DNA of 64,000 nt from an uncultured Odoribacter sp. (lineage in GTDB: Bacteria > Bacteroidota > Bacteroidia > Bacteroidales > Marinifilaceae): NCBI GenBank assembly GCA_910578985.1, contig CAJTSF010000009.1, positions 1,902 to 65,901 on the forward strand, in the 5' to 3' direction. Every line of letters begins with the position of its first letter. Position 1 is the stretch's first letter. Of this stretch, positions 46,201 to 56,200 are shown piece after piece. A program made the translations under genes and the position numbers. The notes beneath the pieces were generated by a model. That model was not told the DNA's origin and did not search any database. It worked only from the letters and a program-made list of their open reading frames with translations.

Positions 46201-46491
46201 ATCTTCTTGATAATTCTCTGCCACACAATTGCCTTCATCTTGTAAATACAAGTGATGCCATGCCTCATTGACTGCATCCTTGTGGCGAAACTTGAAAAAT
46301 ATATAAGCCGCGTCATAATTATAATCATCACGCCATGAATTTTCCCAAGAAACATTGAATGTCATGGTCAATACATCTTGATTGTTCACGCTAGTTTTAT
46401 CCCATACAAGATTCCCTACCCGCACGTTATTTGCATGCAGAATAGAAGACATGAATAGGCAAATCACTATAACACAACAGTATCGGCTCAT
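43213..46491 (-). CDS. Secreted FGE-like protein with F5/8C insertion and FISUMP domain (F)
   Basis: 1092 aa from the ATG at 46491; the codon two positions upstream (46497) is TTG and unneeded. Residues 1-20 are a signal peptide (MSRYCCVIVICLFMSSILHA). The N-terminal beta domain (21-155) carries SWENSWRDDYNYDAAYIFFK. The FGE-like domain starts at 163 (LEMVYIPQGPYRLGDG), is interrupted by an F5/8-type-C-like domain (about 187-345: A-x-x-x-NDNT, YSYWIVDFGEG, FGVNA, F-x-LSGGNDPDG, YRLRI), and resumes at about 380-695 (GFYAMKYEISQEQYVRFLNKL, ELSGNLAEMYYN, VSFRLG). Ig-like and PKD-like linkers lead to FISUMP at about 912-1092 (TVQIGNQCWMTENLRF, GICPAGWRLPTSTDWQ, ending SVRCVK). Its stop overlaps the start of giant G (ATGA), which points to translational coupling and a linked role. 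No catalytic cysteine pair follows RGGSF. Confidence 0.96.
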   Translation of the reverse strand: MSRYCCVIVICLFMSSILHANNVRVGNLVWDKTSVNNQDVLTMTFNVSWENSWRDDYNYDAAYIFFKFRHKDAVNEAWHHLYLQDEGNCVAENYQEDYECWVSPLSVEGNNLNTGIYIFRKENGAGRNSVDVVVKWNIKQQLGVSINSSDIADNRILVSAFALEMVYIPQGPYRLGDGVSKQCFRKTWQPILEKYDVLNPSLQFRSSSTGDPKLAVNHANDNTPDESNAWVGDPGYSYWIVDFGEGSGKKITYFGVNAASHKPTYYPEDFELSGGNDPDGNTWEVLWKGSGEEVWSTNGSAYPIEKAIKVTHPGFWRCYRLRIQTMHEGYPIVKAIGMTDQELDTLWDRTVLVDGPTLLKDSVYYLGARDGETWTGYVPETFPNGYKGFYAMKYEISQEQYVRFLNKLSYQQQNGLLDGRLEQIEEGRYIFGDDKLVNYRNGVMLSMEVEGRSSVFSNNYKAEDEAGKEDDGQNIACNYMSIHDMLAYADWSGLRPLTEMEYEKMCRPLYPYMPKNGEYAWNTTRLSQAATLLDAGKSSERVTTGNANYATEGGVINGPLRCGAFTSSNSERESSGAGYWGGMELSGNLAEMYYNVNYQGLEVNKASGTGNVLSGHRTYHGDGNLTVDGHYSLQTDAWQADPKAIALRGGSFASTSEEELAVSDRTYHSGALASVNERLPYVSFRLGRSIPEQRQLESNLILENEEETGGRQNVIHTLEEVPSKYYQIEGQESENMADAICTYIWYMKEEGDKHWKVLSEEHNKDLMFRNFRKDSINVHKYYFRRKVSTPFTDSDSSSAYYAAITVEGIRWGEAEYTLPSTDYTAPFEIQVRSSVPSVFSWKYNDISLMPLQESEQISTYKPMRGHFDNHGEAGDYIITVQVNDKERKIRLKMEEAAPIYSSNQVLCGKMMKDVRDNEIYGTVQIGNQCWMTENLRFKHENAKPGYDNLALYGYYYTWYTANNNSWTSGSKQGICPAGWRLPTSTDWQTLLNTVGNDARNLKDAKYWQVYSDQAKGNNATGFSAVGTGKYYNDTPSLGYHLQQTRFWTSERTNTNDGVYIEFYYNTAGTSGIQRPVGYNWGNTEAGSVRCVK

Positions 46492-46515
46492 ATTCAATAT
46501 ACAATACTATGGGTG

Positions 46516-46523
46516 CAAATATA
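46516..46523 (-). promoter_or_regulatory. Probable -7 element upstream of F-G-H
   Basis: Minus-strand TATATTTG, followed by CACCC, matches the Bacteroidota -7 consensus TAnnTTTG and would start transcription about 15-20 bases before the ATG at 46491. No TTTG lies at the expected 19-21-base distance (the nearest candidate is GTAG), so the -33 half is weak. It sits in the 97-base gap between E and F, the only other content of which is AT-rich sequence. Confidence 0.45.
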
Positions 46524-46588
46524 GCAATATTATCATTGTATATGCTACATTTCATCGCATTTTTATCAAAATAGATAAACAAATATAT

Positions 46589-49500
46589 TTATTTAACAAA
46601 AAGCAGGGCATTATTAACATCACTCGCCCCTTCGCCGCCATAATAACCGATATCCGATTCTTCAGGTCCCTGACCAAAACGAGGAGTTCCGGAGATTCCT
46701 AAACCGCAATCGGCTTTAATATCATTATTACTATCTCTTCCTGGTTTACAACCTGAAATAACCCCCATCGAATCAGGACCTGAAACATCTGCATCGCTAT
46801 TCCCAATATAAATTATGCTCTCTTTAAAAGCAGAGCCATTAATCCATGGAAAATCCTCATAAGTAGCGCCATTCAAAAATTGGATCTGAAATCCCTGATA
46901 AGCCGTTGTAGTCCTCAAATTCGGAAAATTCGCTAATGCCGACATAAAAAAAGTCGATAAAGGAACGGAAGCAAATGTACCGTTCAACTTTCTTCCGACA
47001 GTTTTAAATGCTTTGTCGTCTTTACGCATCGTCTTAAACATTAATGTATCAACGGGGAAAGTTGACCATAAGCGACTTTTCGCATCCGCAAAATTACGAA
47101 TGTTTGTTGCATCTCCAAATGTTGTTGTATCCGTCCATTTATCCTTAGAGGTTATCCAAGATTTCTCATCGTTATTAGAAAATTTACCTGCTAACATCCA
47201 TCCACCTCCACTTGTTTCCATATCACAATAAACATCGAAAGGCTCGATTGGACCGTCTGGACCGTCTGGATCTATCCGATATACTCCACTTCCTATAGCT
47301 CCTTCATATTTATAAGGGGCTGTTGGATAACGGTACTCTTGTGCAGAACGGGCAAAAGTGCCATCTGCCCACGAACGATATTTTCCATTAAATACAATAG
47401 CTTTTCGTGACAACAACACCATTGTTTCAGATGAAGTTTCCGAATCCGCATAGCCGGTAATAACTTTGCGTTTCAAAGTATAATTTTGAGTGATACGTGT
47501 ATCTTCTGCAAATCCTTTCAACACAAAATCAGCATTATTTTCCCCTTCCAATACTTTCCAAGCTCCGCCTTCCTCTTTCATATACCATATATAGGTATAC
47601 ATCCCTACAATACCTTCCGGCTTATTCCCTTTAATCATATAACTCCTCATGCTGTTATCCAACAAATCGGATGCTTCCCCTCCCTCTGTACTTTCTCCGT
47701 TTTCCAATAACAAAACGGATTTCAACTCTTCTTGCTCTGGCACGGAATGACCAAGTCGAAAGGTTACCGTACTGTCACGGTCATATACGGTTGGTATGAC
47801 ATTACCGAATCGAGAACGGTCAGACACCGCCAATCGTGCAGAACCATCTGCAAAACTCCCTCCCCGCAAAGCAAGGAATGCCGGCGTTGCCGACCAATAT
47901 TTACTACTACCTGCAACTCCGTCATATCTTCCGTTAATATCCAAGCGTCCATCGCCGTGAGCTGTAATATGTGCTGCTCCATTCATACCACCCGAGACTA
48001 TATTTAATCCATTAGGATTGTTGGCATTATAATACATCTCAGACAAATTACCGCTTAATTCCATTACTCCCGAATACCCGGCTCCTGTATGTTGCCGGGT
48101 AGCGTGATTGATCTGTGAAGTGGCAAAGGCTCCACAACGCAAAGGTCCACCCAAAGTATTGTCGTAATTGGCATTTCCACGCGCAGGATGTTCACTTGTC
48201 GTTCCTGCAGTAGTACCCAAATCAACGGCAGGTTCGATTTTTGTTGAATTCCAGGCATATTCTCTTGCCGAAGGGATATAAGGAAAACCGGGACGCGCCA
48301 TTTTCTCATATTCCATCTCTGTGAGAGGACGCAAACCTGCCCAATCGGCATAAGCAAGCATATCTGCCATATTCATATAATTACAAGCAATGTTGCCTCC
48401 GGCAGCATCCCAACCAATATTAGGCATCAAATTACAAGTAAATACAGCGGATTTATTAGGAATTTTTGTGGCCAATATAATACCGTTTCGAAAAGAAACT
48501 TGATGAGTTTCTCCAAAAATATAATCTCCCTCTTGTAATTGATCCAGTAAGCCATTCAAAATGGTATTTTGTTGACGATAAGATAGTTTATTTAAAAAAC
48601 GGACATATTGCTCTTGGCTGATTTCATATTTCATCGCATAAAAACCACGATAACCGTTAGGGAAAGAAGCTGGAATATTTCCGGTCCATACGGAACCGTC
48701 TGCTGCACCCAAACCTCTTAAAGTATCTTTTTTAGTTATAGGGCTATCGATTAATACTGAAGGATCGACCAACGTATTCAAATCCCTGTCGCTCATGGCA
48801 ATCGAAGATATCATAGGCACACCGCGCTGCATGCCGTCAATTTCTATCATGTAACTTCGAAAAGCCTTCGTGTTAGGTACAGCGATAGCTTTTTGAACAG
48901 GATAGGCATCATCCGCCATAATCCAATTACCACTTCCTGTTCCGGTCCATAATAAAGTCCATTGCGTATTGGCATCATCCGGATCGTTTTTCCCTAAAAG
49001 ACTAAACTTCAATGGTATATAAGCTGGCTGATGTTTATATCCATTCACTCCGAACCACTTGACAACCTTTGCATTCCCTTCTCCAAAATCAACTCGCCAC
49101 CAAGATTTTCCCTCTCCACCCGTCCAAACACTGGCAGTCGATGCAGTATTGTCATTCAATCGATCCGCGGCTACTTCCGGCTTACTCCCCGTCGAAGAAG
49201 CATAAGTATATGTCGTATTCAATAAATCATATTCGGCTTCTATGGGAAACCATTTTCGACAAAATGATTTTTCCGAGACTCCGTCTCCAATACGGTACGC
49301 TCCACGTGGTACATACACCATCTCTATGGCATGTGCTGCTATTTCAACCTGGCTGTATAAAAAATTATCAGCAGTCAGACCAACTCCCCATTGGTTTTTT
49401 ATATTCCAAGATACCTCTAACTTGACACGATTATCACCTGCACTTTTAGTTTTCCTGTACAGAAACATGCCAACATTCAAATTCTGTCCTTCAACACTCA

Positions 49501-49834
49501 AAGGACTTAGCCAATAATCCATCTCGACATTACCACTGACTTGGTGCCCATCGTCCAATAAATAAAGATGATTCCACTCTTTGGCAGGAGATTCAGCATC
49601 CGATTCTTTTAGTTTGAACTTAAAAAACAGATAAACGGCATCATGATTATAATCGTCTCTCCATGAATTATCCCAACTCACAATCATAGACATTTTCAAA
49701 ACATCCGAACTCCCTCCGCTGACAGAAGCTGCATTCCAAGTCAAACTATCCACCCGCACATGATTTGCCAACATCTTGATTGGAACCAAAATGATAAACA
49801 CTATAAGTACAAGAAAACTTCTTCTTTTCATCAT
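46589..49834 (-). CDS. Secreted FGE-like protein with F5/8C insertion and fibrinogen-related C-terminus (E)
   Basis: 1081 aa; ATG at 49834 with a second in-frame ATG next to it. Signal peptide about 1-23 (ends IKMLA). The N-terminal beta domain carries SWDNSWRDDYNHDAVYLFFK. The FGE-like domain (EMVYVPRGAYRIGDG ... GFYAMKYEISQEQYVRFLNKL ... MELSGNLSEMYYN ... VTFRLGHS) holds an F5/8C-like insertion (AADRLNDNT, WWRVDFGEG, FGVNG, F-x-LLGKNDPDD). An Ig-like linker (YIWYMKEEGGAWKVLEG) follows. Residues about 840-1081 (nt 46592-47317) resemble fibrinogen-related/intelectin-type domains: GSGVYRIDPDGP, PFDVYCDMETSGGGWMLAGK, YIGNSDADVSG, and a GCKPGRDSNNDIKADCG stretch that could hold a disulfide or calcium site. 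It begins 2 bases after the stop of D, so D-E form an operon. A glycan-binding tip is inferred. This is the only fibrinogen-like cassette in the window. Confidence 0.95.
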   Translation of the reverse strand: MMKRRSFLVLIVFIILVPIKMLANHVRVDSLTWNAASVSGGSSDVLKMSMIVSWDNSWRDDYNHDAVYLFFKFKLKESDAESPAKEWNHLYLLDDGHQVSGNVEMDYWLSPLSVEGQNLNVGMFLYRKTKSAGDNRVKLEVSWNIKNQWGVGLTADNFLYSQVEIAAHAIEMVYVPRGAYRIGDGVSEKSFCRKWFPIEAEYDLLNTTYTYASSTGSKPEVAADRLNDNTASTASVWTGGEGKSWWRVDFGEGNAKVVKWFGVNGYKHQPAYIPLKFSLLGKNDPDDANTQWTLLWTGTGSGNWIMADDAYPVQKAIAVPNTKAFRSYMIEIDGMQRGVPMISSIAMSDRDLNTLVDPSVLIDSPITKKDTLRGLGAADGSVWTGNIPASFPNGYRGFYAMKYEISQEQYVRFLNKLSYRQQNTILNGLLDQLQEGDYIFGETHQVSFRNGIILATKIPNKSAVFTCNLMPNIGWDAAGGNIACNYMNMADMLAYADWAGLRPLTEMEYEKMARPGFPYIPSAREYAWNSTKIEPAVDLGTTAGTTSEHPARGNANYDNTLGGPLRCGAFATSQINHATRQHTGAGYSGVMELSGNLSEMYYNANNPNGLNIVSGGMNGAAHITAHGDGRLDINGRYDGVAGSSKYWSATPAFLALRGGSFADGSARLAVSDRSRFGNVIPTVYDRDSTVTFRLGHSVPEQEELKSVLLLENGESTEGGEASDLLDNSMRSYMIKGNKPEGIVGMYTYIWYMKEEGGAWKVLEGENNADFVLKGFAEDTRITQNYTLKRKVITGYADSETSSETMVLLSRKAIVFNGKYRSWADGTFARSAQEYRYPTAPYKYEGAIGSGVYRIDPDGPDGPIEPFDVYCDMETSGGGWMLAGKFSNNDEKSWITSKDKWTDTTTFGDATNIRNFADAKSRLWSTFPVDTLMFKTMRKDDKAFKTVGRKLNGTFASVPLSTFFMSALANFPNLRTTTAYQGFQIQFLNGATYEDFPWINGSAFKESIIYIGNSDADVSGPDSMGVISGCKPGRDSNNDIKADCGLGISGTPRFGQGPEESDIGYYGGEGASDVNNALLFVK

Positions 49835-49836
49835 GA

Positions 49837-52800
49837 CTATTGCAATGTTATCAAAATATATCCGTCCCCACTATTATTTGCGCCGTTAGACATTCCTCCT
49901 TTTTTTATGTAAGTTGTATTGATATACCCCGAACCGCCGCCGCCTGCAGAAGCACAAGCATTTATTCCACCACCGCCACCGTAATATCCGCCACCGCCAC
50001 CGCCACCGTGACCGAGGGCAGTTCCTCCTATACCTAAATTACCTCCATATCCGGCTGCGCTCTGAGAACCTCCCTTGCCATAGGTTCCGCTTGCCGAAGT
50101 ACCATTACCTCCGGTACTCCCCCCTCCCGCACCGCCGTGCCCCGTATGTGAAGCACCACCGCCACCTCCTGCAATGAGTATCCTCTTCTCTAAATTACTA
50201 TTCCAAACACCGTTTACGGTACGAATATCTGTTGCTCCTCCACCTCCTCTATACGAAGGTGCATTCCCTCCTCCATTCCATCCTCCCGTAGCATTGGCTG
50301 TTGTTTTTCCGACATACAAATAATAAAGCGTATTGCCGGTCACCGTCATGGAACCGCCGGCATATCCACCGGCCCCGCCACTATATCCCCCATAGCTCCC
50401 CCCTTTGGCTCCATAGCACTGCACCGTATAAGTACCTGGATATAAACGTATCGACTGAACATTTCCTGTCGCATTGATCCGACGTGTATTTTCTCGAACT
50501 CGTTTTTTATAAATCACACTAGGATACAAAGTACATTTTAAAGTAACTATCACATTACAGTAGGTTGAATTCAAACCGCTGATAATTCCGGTCTTCGGAT
50601 CAATCTGCAATCCTTCATAAACCCTATCGAATCCCCACTCATGAGGGATAGTTGCATCCCACACACAAGTCACTTGATGGGTATCATTAACATAGTCGAA
50701 TCGTTCTATTGTACTTGCAAACGGTTCTGTAATCAAATTCACACCATATTGAGAAGAAAGTTCCGAATCCGTAAAAGGAGTAAATACTTTCCGCCGGAAC
50801 TTGAAATTCAGGCTACTCACCGAATTGGATATTGAGTCATAACGAAATTTATCAAAATAAAGATCACGGTTGGTTTGTCCTTCCATCACTTTCATCTCGC
50901 CATTACTCTCGGAACTATACCAAATATAGCTGATTAGCCCGCCTTGAGGATTCTCCGGTTTATTACCCCTGATAATATAAGATGCCCCTTCTAAAAAAAA
51001 CTCACTCAAGTCGCGAGTCCCTTCTGTACTGGAATCTTGCTCGGAAATCAACCATGATACTAATTGCGGAAAAACAGGTCCCGTTCGCCCTAAACGGAAA
51101 GAAACGGAAGAATCTCGTTCTGTAGGTCCTTTAAAATAATTGGTAAACCAGGTTCGGTCGGAAGTCTCCAATTCTGTCTTTGGTGAGGCAAAACTTCCTC
51201 CCCGTACGGCGATAGCTTCATGATCTTCCGACCAATATTTTGCCTTAGCCCCATTATATTGCCCGTCATCATCCAATTTCCCATCTCCATGTGAAGTGTC
51301 ATGCCCCGTCACAACATTTCCATCTCCACGCTCTGCCACCAACGTCAATCCTCTCTTATTGACATTATAATACATTTCCGCTAGATTTCCGGACAAATCC
51401 ATACAGCCCCAGAAAGCGGCACCGCTATTTTCCAACTTGGGATTATCTGATCGGGCGAATGCACCGACTCGCAGCGGACCTCGCTTAGGACTTCCCCAAT
51501 TGGCATTTCCATTGACTGCCTGCTCGTTATCTGTCCCTGAATAATCGATATTTGCAGGTTGCTCCAATAAAGTTGTTCCCCAGGCATACCCTCCTCGGAC
51601 AGGTAACTCCGGATAAAAAGGCCTGCACATTTTTTCATATTCCATCTCACTTAACGGACGTAAACAAGTCCAATCGGCATAAGCCAACATATCCCTCATG
51701 CTTAAATAATTGCAAGCGATATTCTCTCCGTCTTCCTCCTCATTCGGCACCCCATTGGCGTTCAAATCGCAAGCAAATACTGCCGGCCAGTCATTGGCTA
51801 ATTTTGTCACTAATATAACGCCGTTACGCGCATTAGGTATATCCTTATCTCCATATACGAAATTCCCTTCCTGCAAGTCGCCTAAACGATTGTCTAACAG
51901 ATTATTTTGTTGGCGGAAAGTCAATTTGTTTAAAAAACGGACATACTGGTCCTGACTGATTTCATACTTCATCGCATAAAATCCGCTATAACCGTTAGGA
52001 AAGGTGGCAGGCAACTTTCCCGTTGCCCAATTTGTACTGTCTGCAGCTCCCAATTTCCGCATAGAATCGATTTCCGTTTCAGGACTGTCGATTAAAACAC
52101 TATAATCAATCAAAGAGGTTAAATCCTTTTCGGTCATTCCGATAGTTGAAATAACAGGCACTCCTGTATTCATCGCGAATATATACAGTTTGTACGCCCT
52201 GTATTGACCGGCATTAGTCACTGGAATTGCTTTTTCCGCCGGATAAGCATCCATCGAATTCATCCAATATTCTTTTCCGGCTCCCGACCAAACGGTATCC
52301 CATCGGGCTTCGGGAACATCCGGGTTGTTGGACGCCAACAAGGCAAAACGAGTAGGATAATTTTGAGAGTTTTTAGCACAATTCACTCCGAAATAGCGAA
52401 TATGCTTCGCATTCCCCGCTCCAAAATCGATAGACCACCACCAAGGTCCGTCACCGGTTCCTGTCCATTCACTCAATGCATTACCGGTATTGTCATTGAC
52501 ACGGTCAGCTGCATAAACTGCCGTTGAATCCGTTAAACCGTTGGATGACTCCAATTTATAAGAAGAACTGACAATATCATATTGCGCCAAAATCGGAAAA
52601 GCTTTTTTTCTAAAACCTTTATTGGCTACTCCGTCTCCTATCCGAAAAGCACCGCGTGGAATATAAACCATTTCAATCGCGTGCCCCACGATTTGCACAT
52701 CGCCATTACGAATATCATCGGTCGTCAATTGTTTGGATACAATTTGATTGGTCACATTCCAAGTTACCTGCATTCGCACGGAGTCCGTTGCATATACGCC

Positions 52801-53190
52801 ATTGTTTTTCCGATAAATATAAACACCTGTGTTAAAATCGGTTCCTGCACTACTTAAGGGACTTAACCAAAAATCATAATCGTCTTGAAAATCTTCTAAA
52901 ATCTTATTCCCTTCCTGAGTTAAAAATAAATGATTCCACTCTTCTGCTCGTACGGCATTAGGCTCTTCTTTACGCCTAAATTTAAAAAAGACATAAGCAG
53001 CATCATAATTATAATCGTCACGCCATGAATTTTCCCATACGACGGAAAATCTCATGGTAAGACGAGTCTCTCCTACTCCAACCGAAGTAGCAACATATTC
53101 AACAGAATCAATCCGAATACGATTCGCATGAACATAAAAAGAGGAAAATAACAATGACACAAACGTCAGAAAAGTATATAAAACCCTCAT
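49837..53190 (-). CDS. Secreted FGE-like protein with F5/8C insertion and ALK-type glycine-rich C-terminus (D)
   Basis: 1117 aa from the ATG at 53190, chosen because it gives a signal peptide (MRVLYTFLTFVSLLFSSFYV, then HA) of the family's usual length; an ATG three codons upstream at 53199 is also possible. The beta domain carries VWENSWRDDYNYDAAYVFFK. The FGE-like domain (EMVYIPRGAFRIGDG ... MDLSGNLAEMYYN ... VSFRLGRT) has an F5/8C-like insertion (AADRVNDNT, WWWSIDFGAG, FGVNC). An Ig-like linker (YIWYSSESNGEMKVMEG, then FRRKVFTPFTDSELSS) and a He_PIG-type putative Ig domain (GLQIDPKTGIISGLNSTYC) follow. The last about 215 residues (nt 49840-50490) are glycine-rich in the ALK/LTK pattern: YTVQCYGAKGGSYGG, YLYVG, GGATDIR, ILIAGGGGGAS, GGGGGGYYGGGGG, GGGGSGYI. 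A good promoter lies 40-80 bases upstream, and E follows after 2 bases. Confidence 0.95.
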   Translation of the reverse strand: MRVLYTFLTFVSLLFSSFYVHANRIRIDSVEYVATSVGVGETRLTMRFSVVWENSWRDDYNYDAAYVFFKFRRKEEPNAVRAEEWNHLFLTQEGNKILEDFQDDYDFWLSPLSSAGTDFNTGVYIYRKNNGVYATDSVRMQVTWNVTNQIVSKQLTTDDIRNGDVQIVGHAIEMVYIPRGAFRIGDGVANKGFRKKAFPILAQYDIVSSSYKLESSNGLTDSTAVYAADRVNDNTGNALSEWTGTGDGPWWWSIDFGAGNAKHIRYFGVNCAKNSQNYPTRFALLASNNPDVPEARWDTVWSGAGKEYWMNSMDAYPAEKAIPVTNAGQYRAYKLYIFAMNTGVPVISTIGMTEKDLTSLIDYSVLIDSPETEIDSMRKLGAADSTNWATGKLPATFPNGYSGFYAMKYEISQDQYVRFLNKLTFRQQNNLLDNRLGDLQEGNFVYGDKDIPNARNGVILVTKLANDWPAVFACDLNANGVPNEEEDGENIACNYLSMRDMLAYADWTCLRPLSEMEYEKMCRPFYPELPVRGGYAWGTTLLEQPANIDYSGTDNEQAVNGNANWGSPKRGPLRVGAFARSDNPKLENSGAAFWGCMDLSGNLAEMYYNVNKRGLTLVAERGDGNVVTGHDTSHGDGKLDDDGQYNGAKAKYWSEDHEAIAVRGGSFASPKTELETSDRTWFTNYFKGPTERDSSVSFRLGRTGPVFPQLVSWLISEQDSSTEGTRDLSEFFLEGASYIIRGNKPENPQGGLISYIWYSSESNGEMKVMEGQTNRDLYFDKFRYDSISNSVSSLNFKFRRKVFTPFTDSELSSQYGVNLITEPFASTIERFDYVNDTHQVTCVWDATIPHEWGFDRVYEGLQIDPKTGIISGLNSTYCNVIVTLKCTLYPSVIYKKRVRENTRRINATGNVQSIRLYPGTYTVQCYGAKGGSYGGYSGGAGGYAGGSMTVTGNTLYYLYVGKTTANATGGWNGGGNAPSYRGGGGATDIRTVNGVWNSNLEKRILIAGGGGGASHTGHGGAGGGSTGGNGTSASGTYGKGGSQSAAGYGGNLGIGGTALGHGGGGGGGYYGGGGGINACASAGGGGSGYINTTYIKKGGMSNGANNSGDGYILITLQ

Positions 53191-53239
53191 ACTTAACATC
53201 TTTTCATTATATGCCAGCCAATATCATTCTGCAATTACG

Positions 53240-53270
53240 CAAAAATATACATATTCGACAAAAGAACAAA
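53240..53270 (-). promoter_or_regulatory. Bacteroidota-type promoter upstream of D-E
   Basis: On the minus strand TTTG (53270-53267), exactly 19 bases, then TATTTTTG (53247-53240): a full match to TTTG-N19-21-TAnnTTTG. Predicted transcription start is near 53233, giving a leader of about 40 bases. It lies in the 101-base gap after C. A second TTTG closer to the -7 element has the wrong spacing. Confidence 0.75.
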
Positions 53271-53291
53271 ATAATATTTAGCCAAAAAATC

Positions 53292-56200
53292 TTATTTTAG
53301 GGTAATGCGAATATGACCGTTTCCATAATGTCCTGTTTCGTTTCCTCCATTAATGGCAGGCATGCTTTTATACCCGGCTATGGCACGTCCGCCGGATAAC
53401 CAATAAGAACCGCCGCCACCGCCATGAAAAGGACTGTTGTGATTTCCGCCGGAACCGCCGGTATAACCACCTCCGCCACCACCGCCACCGGAATTACCAT
53501 GCGTAGAAGCTCCGCCTCCAAAACCACCGGAAGCACTTGAATAATTGGTACCGGCAACAGCCGTACCGCCATTGACAAAAGCGACTCCCGGACGTCCGTA
53601 ATTGCCTTGACCGCCATTGGATAACAAACCGCCGCCGCCGCATGCCCCGGAGACGGTATTTCCGGAACCACCTTGCCCTACTCCAACTGCACTACAAGCA
53701 GCATGTCTCCCTCCATAATTGGAAGCTTGTCCGTATGCATAATAATATGTCGCCCCCGTTACGGCTTGATTATATTGATTACCGCCGCCGCCGCCGCCGA
53801 TACAAATTGGCGTATTGGTCCCGGCAACCACAAAACTACCGCCACCACCGCCGCCGGCAGAATTTCCCCATCCCCCCTGCATTCCAACCAGTATGGAAAT
53901 ATCGGTCGCTTCTGCTGCAACATAAGGACTCATCGCATAAGCCCCTTTCAAAGACAAAGCAATTGTTTTGGCTCCACCGCTCGCCCCCCAACATTCAATC
54001 TGATAACTCCCTGCAGTAAGTTTCAGCTTGCGGATATTTCCGTTTACGGCAGTATAGTCTCTCACGGTTTCTTTCACCTGCTTTTTGTAAATAATATCAG
54101 GGCTCTGCAACGAAACCAACGTAACTGTCACATTACAGGTCGTAGCATTCAAGCCGCTGATAACTCCGGTCTGTTCATCGATACTCAAACCGGGATAAGG
54201 TTTATCGAATCCCCAACGGTGAGGAATGGAAATATCCCAATTGGACTTCACCTGATAAGTATCGGTCGAATAACGGAACGTCTCTATGTCGGAATCAAAC
54301 GGATTGGTGATTAAGTAAATCATGTTCTCAGAAGAAGTTTCCGAATCGGTATAAGGAGTAATCACCTTGCGCTTGAATATCATATTCATACCTCGGTTCT
54401 GGCTCAAACTGGTATTATTTTTGTATTTATTAAAATACAACCCTTGATTCACTTCCCCCTCGAGCACCTTCATTTCGCCTCCGCTCTCTGAACTATACCA
54501 GATATAACTGATTGCCCCTCCTTGCGGATTTTCTGGCACATTCCCTCGGACGACATAAATCCCGTTTGCCAGAAAAAAATCATTACACATCCCGTCTTTT
54601 GTGGTGGTTTCGCTTTCTGAAATCAACCACGAATCCAATTCTGCAAATGTCGGAGCGGTACGTCCCAAGCGAAAAGTGACAGAAGAATCCCGCTGCGTAC
54701 TGGCTTCAAATCTTCCTGTAAACCACGTCCGGTCCGCAACAGACAATTCGGAAAGTTCTGAAGCATAACTGCCGCCACGTATCCCAAACATCTCCATATC
54801 TTCCCCCCATTGTTTGGAGGCGACTCCATTATATGAACCGTCGCCGTCTAACATTCCGTCGCCATGGGCAGTTTGGTGATTGGTTCGGATACCGGCATCT
54901 CCGGATAAAGAATCCGAAAGCAACAATTCCAATCCCAAATGATTGACATTGTAATAAATTTCTGCCAGATTGCCGGAAAGATCCATACATCCCCAATACC
55001 CGGCACCGCTCATCTCCATGGACGGATCGGTAGTGCGAGCAAACGCTCCTACCTTTACCGGATAATCCAGCACTTGATTTCCATTGGCATACCCCTGGCT
55101 TGCCCACTCATCTTCTCGTCCGGTAACATTGATTTGTGGATTCACCCAATTCGTTGTACCCCACGCATACCCCATTCGTTCCGGGAAGGCAGGATATAGT
55201 GGACGGCACATTTTTTCATATTCCATTTCGCTTAGAGGACGCAAACAAGCCCAATCTGCATAAGCCAACATATCATCGATGCTGATATAATTGCAAGCAA
55301 TATTCATCCCGTCGTCTGCCTCGCTTGATATATGATTGCCATTCAAATCGCATCCGAAAACCGCAGGCATCCCTTTAATTTTAACGGCAAGAATTATTCC
55401 GTTACGATGGTTTGCCTGTTCTTTATCACCGAAAATATAATCTCCCTCTTCTAAATCGTCCAAGACGCCATTCAACAATCCGTTCTGTTGCTCATAAGTC
55501 AATTTATTCAAAAAACCGACATATTGTTCTTGGCTCAGTTCGTATTTCATCGCATAAAAAGCAGAATATCCATTAGGGAAAGTAGCTGGAATTTTCCCGT
55601 CCGTCCAAACTGTTCCATCCCCGGCTCCCAAATGCCGCATGGAATCTTTGGTTGTGACAGGACTATCAATGAGCACGCTGTAATCGACCAGATCATCCAA
55701 ATTAGCCTCCGTCATGCCAATAGAAGAAACCAACGGAAAACCGGCTGTCATACCTTCGATACGCAACCGGTAAACCCTGTATTTCCCGGTTTTTTCCAAT
55801 CTCAATGCTTTTTCAATCGGATAAGCATCTTTGGGTACGATCCAGTTCCCTTGACCGGCGCCTCTCCAAAGTCTATCCCAAACCGGATTGGTCACATCGG
55901 GATCTTTTGAACCCTCCAACACAAAATAAGTAGGGATATAAGTCGGTTGCCGTTTAGAGGCATTGACTCCGAAATAAGTGATTTCTTTCTCATTTCCTCT
56001 TCCGAAATCGATTTGCCACCACCATGAAGTCTCACCCTCCCCCGACCAGTCGCTCAACACACGGTTGCTATTATCGTTGATACGGTCTGCTGCCAATTTA
56101 GGATCTCCGATAGAGGCACTGAATTCATAATCGGTAGTCACGATATCGTATTCTTCCAACAGGGGAAAAGCCAGCTTTCGGAATCCCCGATTGGAAATGC

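Noticed and set aside
12225..46491. Diversity-generating retroelement targeting the FISUMP/FGE (C-type-lectin-like) domains
   Set aside because: Such folds are typical DGR targets and the FISUMP tails of F, H and I are C-terminal, but I see no reverse transcriptase, accessory gene or template repeat in the window. A search of the flanks would settle it.
46492..46497. TTG start for F at 46497
   Set aside because: The ATG two codons downstream gives the standard signal peptide length of the family.
46580..46587. Second TATATTTG as promoter for F
   Set aside because: It sits at the stop of E, no TTTG lies at the required distance upstream, and it would leave a leader of about 80 bases; the copy at 46516 is better placed.
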